A stretch of DNA of 9,370 nt, taken from the NCBI GenBank assembly GCA_002294665.1, contig DBFQ01000036.1:1-9370 (forward strand), read 5' to 3'. Below are positions 1-4,214 of this stretch, one piece after another. Positions within the stretch are counted from its first letter, which is position 1; every line of letters starts with the position of its first letter. This DNA is from Candidatus Aminicenantes bacterium UBA876 (GTDB lineage: Bacteria; Acidobacteriota; Aminicenantia; UBA2199). A model generated the notes under the pieces. That model was not told the DNA's origin and made no database searches. It worked only from the letters and a program-made list of their open reading frames with translations. The translations under genes were made by a program, and so were the position numbers.

Positions 1-10
1 TTTGAATTTG

Positions 11-45
11 TTTGGGATTTCGAATTTGGGATTTGGGATTTGAGG
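11..45. repeat. 7-bp tandem repeat (TTTGGGA-like)
   Basis: Five 7-bp units run in exact phase from 11, 18, 25, 32 and 39. Three are TTTGGGA and two are variants (TTTCGAA, TTTGAGG). Less regular TTTGAATTTG sequence precedes them at 1-10 and the array may continue off the left edge. It lies downstream of the minus-strand operon and shows no coding potential. Its role is unknown; it looks like an intergenic simple-sequence array. Confidence 0.7.
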
Positions 46-91
46 TGGCAACCTCCTGTGGGTGCCCATGAATTATCCGCGGTTATCCTGA

Positions 92-114
92 GGGCGGCCA
101 CAGGGAGGCCGCCC
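92..114. other. GC-rich inverted repeat, hairpin of unknown role
   Basis: GGGCGGCC at 92-99 is the exact reverse complement of GGCCGCCC at 107-114, with a 7-nt loop. It lies about 50 bp beyond the stop codon of the YHS gene, so it could end or protect the minus-strand operon transcript. No run of T follows it on either strand, so it is not a canonical intrinsic terminator. It could also be a dispersed REP-like hairpin. Confidence 0.6.
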
Positions 115-137
115 CTGTCACCTGATACCTGTCACCT
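114..137. repeat. 10-bp direct repeat with 4-bp spacer
   Basis: CCTGTCACCT occurs at 114-123 and again at 128-137, separated by GATA. It directly abuts the 92-114 hairpin. Nothing in the sequence shows a function. Together with the flanking arrays it makes the whole of 1-175 a patchwork of short repeats. Confidence 0.65.
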
Positions 138-143
138 TCTTTC

Positions 144-175
144 CAACTCTCCAACTTTTCAACTCTTCAACTCTT
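144..175. repeat. 8-bp tandem repeat overlapping the YHS stop codon
   Basis: CAACT recurs with an exact 8-bp period at 144, 152, 160 and 168. Read on the minus strand this is four AGTTGRAR units. The right end of the array covers the last codons and the TGA stop (167-169) of the YHS gene. Expansion or contraction of the array would therefore alter the extreme C-terminus of that protein or its 3' UTR. Confidence 0.65.
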
Positions 176-430
176 TTTTATAGACTCCAGGTAACGGTCG
201 CGACAGGCCATGGAGCAGAAGTAAAGGGTCTCACCGTTGATTTGCGCTTTTAACGCCTGGCTGACCGGCACCCAGGTGCCGCAGACCGGATCCTGCTTCA
301 TCTCTTCCGGATCCGGCTGCAGCCGCCGGGACTTCTTTCCGCCGCGCCGGCGGCGGTCGGATCGGGGCACAAAGAGACGCCAGACCAGGTAGATCGCCAG
401 CGAAAGAAAGAGCAGGCGCAGCCAGATCAT
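167..430 (-). CDS. Small membrane-anchored YHS/TRASH-like metal-binding protein
   Basis: This 87-residue protein has one N-terminal membrane segment (about residues 3-21). A strongly basic stretch follows (about 23-36), which by the positive-inside rule puts the C-terminus in the cytoplasm. Residues 47-82 form a YHS/TRASH-like unit: DPVCG with Cys50, a short spacer, then YFCSMAC with Cys72 and Cys76. Such domains usually bind metal ions and occur in metal sensors, transporters and chaperones. The substrate here cannot be read from sequence. The ATG at 430 has a modest GAGG ribosome site 4 bp upstream; an in-frame ATG at 463 is cut off by a stop. It lies 35 bp after the acyl-CoA dehydrogenase gene and is probably the last gene of that operon. 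The fold call is good; the role is open. Confidence 0.8.
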   Translation of the reverse strand: MIWLRLLFLSLAIYLVWRLFVPRSDRRRRGGKKSRRLQPDPEEMKQDPVCGTWVPVSQALKAQINGETLYFCSMACRDRYLESIKKS

Positions 431-465
431 GACGCCTCAATGACCCCGGGGATCGCGCGTCATGG

Positions 466-1608
466 TCAGTGCTTACCCAGGATTTCCAGCGAGATCACGT
501 GTTTCTGGATTTCGTTCGTGCCTTCGTAGATCTGCAGCAACTTGGCGTCGCGCATCATCTTTTCCACCGGGTATTCCTTCATGTAGCCGTAGCCGCCCAT
601 GAGTTGCACCGCTTCGACGGTTACGTGCATGGCCACGTCCGTAGCCATGACCTTGGCCATGGCGGATTCCTTGGATGCTTTCATGCCCTGATCCAGCATC
701 CAGGCCGAACGATACACCATCAGGCGGGCGCTTTCGATCTGGGTGGCCATGTCCGCCAGCTTGAAGGCATTGTGCTGGAAATGGGCGATAGGTTGGCCGA
801 ACTGAACCCGGTTGCGGCTGTATTCCAGGGCTTCCTCGTAGGCGGCTCTGGCTACGCCGATTCCGCCCGCGCCTACCGCGGGGCGGGCGTAGTCGAGGGT
901 TTTCATCGCGATGATAAAACCGAAGCCTTCCCTGCGTACCAGGTTGGCCGCGGGGATATGTACGTCGTCGAAAAAGATTTCCGCCGTGTTGGAGGCGCGG
1001 TGGCCCATCTTGTTTTCGTGTTTGCCTACGGTGACACCGGGGGCGTCCATGGGTACGATGAAGGCGGAAAGCCCGCGGGCTCCGCGGGTCGGGTCGGTTG
1101 ATGCGAACATCACGCCGAACTTCGCCACCCCGGCGTTGGTGATAAAGGTCTTGGATCCGTTGATGATGTATTCATCGCCTTGTTTGACCGCCGTGGTCTT
1201 GATCGCGGCGTTGTCGGAGCCGGCTTCGCGTTCGGTCAGGCCGAAACAGGCGAAAGTCATGTCGCGGGTCATGGGTTCCAGCCATTGGCGTTTCTGTTCT
1301 TCCGTGCCGAACAAGACGATCGGGGTCGTGGCCAGGGTATTGGCCATCATGGAGGTGTACATGCCGGCACAGCCCCATGCCAGTTCCTCGCACACCACGG
1401 CGTTGGTCAGGTTTGAAAATCCCGTGCCACCGTATTCCTCGGGGATTCCGGAAGTCAAAAACCCGACCGCAAACGCCTTTTCCATCACTTCCATGGGGAA
1501 TTCGTTCTTTTCATCGTATTCCCCCGCCACGGGCCGGATTTCATTGCGGGCGAATTCCCGCGTCAATTCCTGCAATTCAAGTTGTTCTTCATCCAGGGCA
1601 AAATTCAT
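466..1608 (-). CDS. Acyl-CoA dehydrogenase (short/medium-chain, butyryl-CoA type)
   Basis: This 380-residue FAD flavoprotein is of normal family length. Members oxidise acyl-CoA to trans-2-enoyl-CoA in beta-oxidation or branched-chain catabolism and pass electrons to electron-transfer flavoprotein. Family signature 1 is at residues 121-135 (GLTEREAGSD). The flavin-contacting FITN is at 155-158, RVQFGQP at 267-273 and the QLMGGYGY signature at 335-342. The catalytic base is Glu362 in IYEGTNEIQ, the position used by short- and medium-chain enzymes rather than the isovaleryl-type position. Chain-length specificity cannot be read from this. The ATG at 1608 follows AGGAG with an 8-nt spacer. The gene starts 20 bp after the kinase gene ends, so the two are probably co-transcribed, which is an odd pairing of metabolism and signalling. 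No ETF genes are in the window. Confidence 0.93.
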   Translation of the reverse strand: MNFALDEEQLELQELTREFARNEIRPVAGEYDEKNEFPMEVMEKAFAVGFLTSGIPEEYGGTGFSNLTNAVVCEELAWGCAGMYTSMMANTLATTPIVLFGTEEQKRQWLEPMTRDMTFACFGLTEREAGSDNAAIKTTAVKQGDEYIINGSKTFITNAGVAKFGVMFASTDPTRGARGLSAFIVPMDAPGVTVGKHENKMGHRASNTAEIFFDDVHIPAANLVRREGFGFIIAMKTLDYARPAVGAGGIGVARAAYEEALEYSRNRVQFGQPIAHFQHNAFKLADMATQIESARLMVYRSAWMLDQGMKASKESAMAKVMATDVAMHVTVEAVQLMGGYGYMKEYPVEKMMRDAKLLQIYEGTNEIQKHVISLEILGKH

Positions 1609-1628
1609 TGTTCCCTCTCCTCTTTGGC

Positions 1629-3989
1629 TTACTGGGTTTTCACAGTCTTGATGATGTTAAGCACTTCCTGGGCGCTCTGATATCGATCTTCACGTTTTTT
1701 GGCCATGCATTTCTGCACCACTTCCTCCAGGCGGTCCGGGGTTTCCGGGCGCAATTGGCGCAGGGATGGGACCGTTTCAAATAGATGCTGGTAGAACACG
1801 TTTTCGCCTTTGAACGGTACGCGGGCCGTGATCAGGTGGAATATGGTGGCGCCGAAGGAGTAGATATCCGTACGGTGATCCGTGGGCTGACCCTGGATCT
1901 GTTCGGGAGACATGTAGTAGGGCGTGCCGGTGATGATGCCGGTTTCACCTTTTTTCATGTCGCCGCGAATCACGGCCAGGCCGAAATCCATGATCTTGAT
2001 CTCTTTCTGACGGGTGATCATGATGTTGTGCGGCTTGATGTCACGGTGAATGATGCCTTTGCGGTGAGAATAATCCAGGGCCTTGAGCACTTTGATGGCG
2101 ATATAAAGCACCTGGGGAATGGAGAACTGACGCTGATTGCGGATCAGCGACATGAAATTTTCACCTTCGATGAATTCCATCGAGATGAAGTGGTCCTCGC
2201 CCAATTGGCCGACGTCGTAGACGGTGACGATATTCGAGTGAGATAAGGATGCGGTCGAGCGGGCTTCCGTATAGAATCGTTCCAGGCTGCGCTTGTCTTT
2301 GATCAGGCTGGCGTTGAGAATTTTGAGCGCCACGATTCGCTGCAGCACCGTGTCTTCCGCTTTGTAGACGGTGCCCATTCCGCCTTCACCGACTTTGCGG
2401 ATAATGCGGTAGCGTTGCGAGGAGTCTTCCTGCACCAGGGCCATTTCCTTGTATTTCTGGATCAGGTTTTCCACATCCTTGACCCGCTGGTGCACATCCT
2501 TGTACGAATAATTTTCGCTGAGGACCATCTGGTAGATGGAATGGGCCTGCTTGAAGTTTCCCGCGTTTTCTTCCGCCTGTCCCAGCAGGTAATACCAGTC
2601 GATGTTTTTCTGTGAAATGGTCTGGTCGGCCAGGAGCTTGCCCAGTTTCTCGATCACCAGCTGGTGTTTGCGGTGCTTCAGGAAAATGGTCGCCATCTGT
2701 GTGATGGCGGCCGAGTGATCCGGAGAATTGGGGTGGACCTGCTGAAAATTGGCCAGGGCGCGTTTTTCGTCGTCGACTTTTAGAAAAGAAATGCCTGCCT
2801 TGAAGTGTTCGCCGGCGGCTTCAAAGAGTTCTCCGGCTTTCTGGTATCGTTTGTATTTCAGGTAGATATCCGCGGCCGGTTTCCATTGCTGCGCCATCTC
2901 GAACATTTTCGCCGCTTCTTCTTCTTTTTCCGCCTTCAGGTAGTTTTCCGCGGCGGCGGAAAAATTCTGGTTCATAAAGTAGCAATAGGCGGCTTTCTCG
3001 AAACTCCGGTCCCATTCAAACAATTCCGCCGCCCGGGTGTAGTCTTCTCCCTTCAGGTACCAATCCGCCGCCTCGCGGGTGTTGCCGCGGGCAAAGGCGT
3101 CTTCACCGCGAAGCTGGGATGCCACGCGGTTCTGCCCCAGTTTCTCGTAAAGGTCGGCGGCGCGCACGGGCATCTGGGCTTTTTCGAACAACTTGGCCGC
3201 CTCTTCGAAGCGTTCCATTTTCTGGGCGATTTCCGCGGCTTTATCAAACTTTTCCTGGCGGACCAGCAGCTCGAAGGCGTGCTCGTTGTCGCCGACCCGG
3301 GTGTAGAGCTCCACAGCCTTCATCAGATCCTGTTCCAGGCGGGCGTCTTTCTGGAATCCCCCGGTTGTGTCCGCGTTGGAGAGAAACCATTTTTCGAAGT
3401 TAATGGCCGCGCGCTTCAAATTGCCGTCTTTTTCATAGATATAAGCGGCTTTTTTGAAAAAGCCCTTGCGCTCATAGATCTGGGCGGCCTTGTCGAAGCG
3501 CTCGTAGTTGTAGTAGAGTTCCGCGGCTTCCTGGAAACGGTTGTTGGCTTCCAGAAGGGCGCATGCGGCTTCCACATTCCGGCGTTTGAGGTAGAGCCGG
3601 ATGATGCCGTCCACGTGTCCGATCTGCTTGTAGATCTCGATGGCCTGGGTCTCACGGTTCAGGCGTTCGTTTAATTCACCCATCTCCGTGAACAATTGCC
3701 CTTCTTCGTATGTTTTCAGGGCCTTGCGGAAATCTCCGATCTCCTCGTAAATCTTTCCGGCCTTATGGAAGTTGCCTTCTTTGGTTGCTTTTTTCGCCTG
3801 GGAGATCAGGTAGGATTTGCGAAAAAGCATGGAGTAAAGGGCATCAATGAAAGATTTATCCTGGATGTTGAGGATCTTGGCGACTTTCAGGAGTTCATAG
3901 ATCAGTTTTAAAGCCACCACTACCGCGATCAGGATCAGGATGAGCTTGATCTCGCCGTGGCTCTTTATCGTTTCGAATATCGCGTCCAT
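1629..3989 (-). CDS. Membrane-anchored helical-repeat Ser/Thr protein kinase
   Basis: This protein has 786 residues from the ATG at 3989. A single membrane helix (about residues 16-36) is followed by a long cytoplasmic helical solenoid (about 72-416), one or two TPR-like units (about 460-500) and a C-terminal Hanks-type kinase (526 to about 775). The kinase looks active: Gly-rich loop GEGGMG 534-539, ATP lysine 556, helix-C Glu575, HRD 648-650 with Asn655, DFG 668-670 and GTPYYMSPE 688-696. Thr683, Thr687 and Thr689 in the activation segment are candidate phosphorylation sites. The order is unusual, because PknB-like kinases normally carry the kinase domain first. The start at 3989 has AGGAAGG just upstream. 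A TTG at 4028 is in frame, but it lies upstream of the transcription start predicted from the promoter at 4007-4035. It is the first gene of the minus-strand operon and diverges from the unfoldase gene. The kinase call is firm; targets are unknown. Confidence 0.92.
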   Translation of the reverse strand: MDAIFETIKSHGEIKLILILIAVVVALKLIYELLKVAKILNIQDKSFIDALYSMLFRKSYLISQAKKATKEGNFHKAGKIYEEIGDFRKALKTYEEGQLFTEMGELNERLNRETQAIEIYKQIGHVDGIIRLYLKRRNVEAACALLEANNRFQEAAELYYNYERFDKAAQIYERKGFFKKAAYIYEKDGNLKRAAINFEKWFLSNADTTGGFQKDARLEQDLMKAVELYTRVGDNEHAFELLVRQEKFDKAAEIAQKMERFEEAAKLFEKAQMPVRAADLYEKLGQNRVASQLRGEDAFARGNTREAADWYLKGEDYTRAAELFEWDRSFEKAAYCYFMNQNFSAAAENYLKAEKEEEAAKMFEMAQQWKPAADIYLKYKRYQKAGELFEAAGEHFKAGISFLKVDDEKRALANFQQVHPNSPDHSAAITQMATIFLKHRKHQLVIEKLGKLLADQTISQKNIDWYYLLGQAEENAGNFKQAHSIYQMVLSENYSYKDVHQRVKDVENLIQKYKEMALVQEDSSQRYRIIRKVGEGGMGTVYKAEDTVLQRIVALKILNASLIKDKRSLERFYTEARSTASLSHSNIVTVYDVGQLGEDHFISMEFIEGENFMSLIRNQRQFSIPQVLYIAIKVLKALDYSHRKGIIHRDIKPHNIMITRQKEIKIMDFGLAVIRGDMKKGETGIITGTPYYMSPEQIQGQPTDHRTDIYSFGATIFHLITARVPFKGENVFYQHLFETVPSLRQLRPETPDRLEEVVQKCMAKKREDRYQSAQEVLNIIKTVKTQ
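2745..3776 (-). repeat. 25 copies of a 13-residue helical repeat within the kinase
   Basis: Within the kinase protein an Ala-x-x-x-Tyr/Phe/Leu motif (typically KAAEIYE) recurs every 13 residues exactly. By 786-residue numbering the key residue falls at 77 and every 13 up to 194 (ten copies). It then falls at 225 to 290 (six copies) and at 307 to 411 (nine copies). The first break is a charged insert of about 18 extra residues and the second a 4-residue slip. Gly, Asn or Asp often sits between units, which suggests short helices joined by turns. This is tighter than the 34-residue TPR period, though the chemistry resembles TPR or SNAP-like solenoids. It probably forms a protein-binding scaffold. 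The DNA copies are diverged, so it is not a recent tandem expansion. Confidence 0.8.
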
Positions 3990-4006
3990 GCCTTCCTGGG
4001 CAGAAA

Positions 4007-4035
4007 AGTATAACAAAGGCCCGTCCAAAAATCAA
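4007..4035 (-). promoter_or_regulatory. Promoter of the kinase operon (sigma70-like)
   Basis: On the minus strand the -35 box TTGATT (4030-4035) is separated by exactly 17 bp from the -10 box TATACT (4007-4012). The boxes match 4 of 6 and 5 of 6 consensus positions. Transcription should begin near 4000, leaving a leader of only about 11 nt before the ATG at 3989, just enough for the AGGAAGG ribosome site. This supports 3989, not the TTG at 4028, as the kinase start. Confidence 0.65.
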
Positions 4036-4044
4036 TTTAATTGA
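4032..4044. promoter_or_regulatory. 13-bp palindrome spanning both -35 boxes (possible operator)
   Basis: TCAAT, TTA, ATTGA forms a perfect inverted repeat centred at 4038. It overlaps the -35 boxes of the two divergent promoters. A dimeric regulator bound here would block both promoters together. The symmetry could also arise simply because two TTGA-type -35 boxes face away from each other, so operator function is only possible, not shown. Confidence 0.4.
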
Positions 4045-4069
4045 CAAGACCCGCTGCAGTTCATATAAT
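4041..4069 (+). promoter_or_regulatory. Perfect-consensus sigma70 promoter of the unfoldase-lpxC operon
   Basis: TTGACA at 4041-4046 and TATAAT at 4064-4069 are both exact consensus boxes with the optimal 17-bp spacer. Transcription should start near 4076, giving a leader of about 138 nt before the ATG at 4215. A strong unregulated-looking core promoter suggests that control is applied by a repressor, by the leader, or after translation. The TTG at 4041 is open in frame with the downstream gene but belongs to the -35 box, so it is not a start codon. Confidence 0.85.
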
Positions 4070-4083
4070 AAAAGGCAATCCCA

Positions 4084-4130
4084 GTCTCTGGCTTCCGTGG
4101 CGCCTGCCGCAAGCGGCATGGAAAAGAGAC
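4084..4130 (+). promoter_or_regulatory. Predicted stem-loop in the long 5' leader
   Basis: GTCTC at 4084-4088 pairs with GAGAC at 4126-4130. TTCCGTG at 4093-4099 pairs with CATGGAA at 4117-4123 (one G-U pair), enclosing CCG/CGG around a CAAG tetraloop. A second candidate stem in the leader joins TCCCGAA (4159-4165) to TTCGGGA (4194-4200), a few bases before the weak ribosome site. The leader matches no riboswitch class I recognise. The structure was found by eye only, in GC-rich sequence where chance pairing is common. Confidence 0.35.
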
Positions 4131-4214
4131 GGGCAGTTCCCGGGGCCGGGGATTTCACTCCCGAAACGGCGGGGTCGCTGTTGCGGGCGGATGTTCGGGA
4201 CAACGGGAAAGACG

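Noticed and set aside
92..114. Hairpin as an intrinsic terminator of the kinase operon
   Set aside because: The stem is strong, but no T run follows on either strand, so it is listed only as an inverted repeat.
1..175. CRISPR array
   Set aside because: The repeats are 7-14 bp with no unique spacers of 25-45 bp, and no cas genes are in the window.
469..1651. Two long plus-strand frames opposite the acyl-CoA dehydrogenase
   Set aside because: The minus strand encodes a full-length dehydrogenase with both family signatures and the catalytic Glu. The plus-strand frames are shadows.
2805..3674. 289-codon plus-strand open frame opposite the kinase repeats
   Set aside because: Its repetitive Phe/Leu/Gly-rich composition is the mirror of the Ala/Glu/Lys-rich 13-residue repeats. 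No motif or ribosome site was found.
3990..4028. Possible 13-residue extension of the kinase from a TTG at 4028
   Set aside because: It overlaps the predicted minus-strand -10 region and lies upstream of the expected transcription start near 4000. The ATG at 3989 has a ribosome site next to it.
4041..4214. Possible N-terminal extension of the unfoldase from a TTG at 4041 (58 extra residues)
   Set aside because: The TTG is the first three bases of a perfect TTGACA -35 box with TATAAT 17 bp downstream. Transcription would start near 4076, after this codon. The extension also has the composition of translated GC-rich leader rather than a domain.
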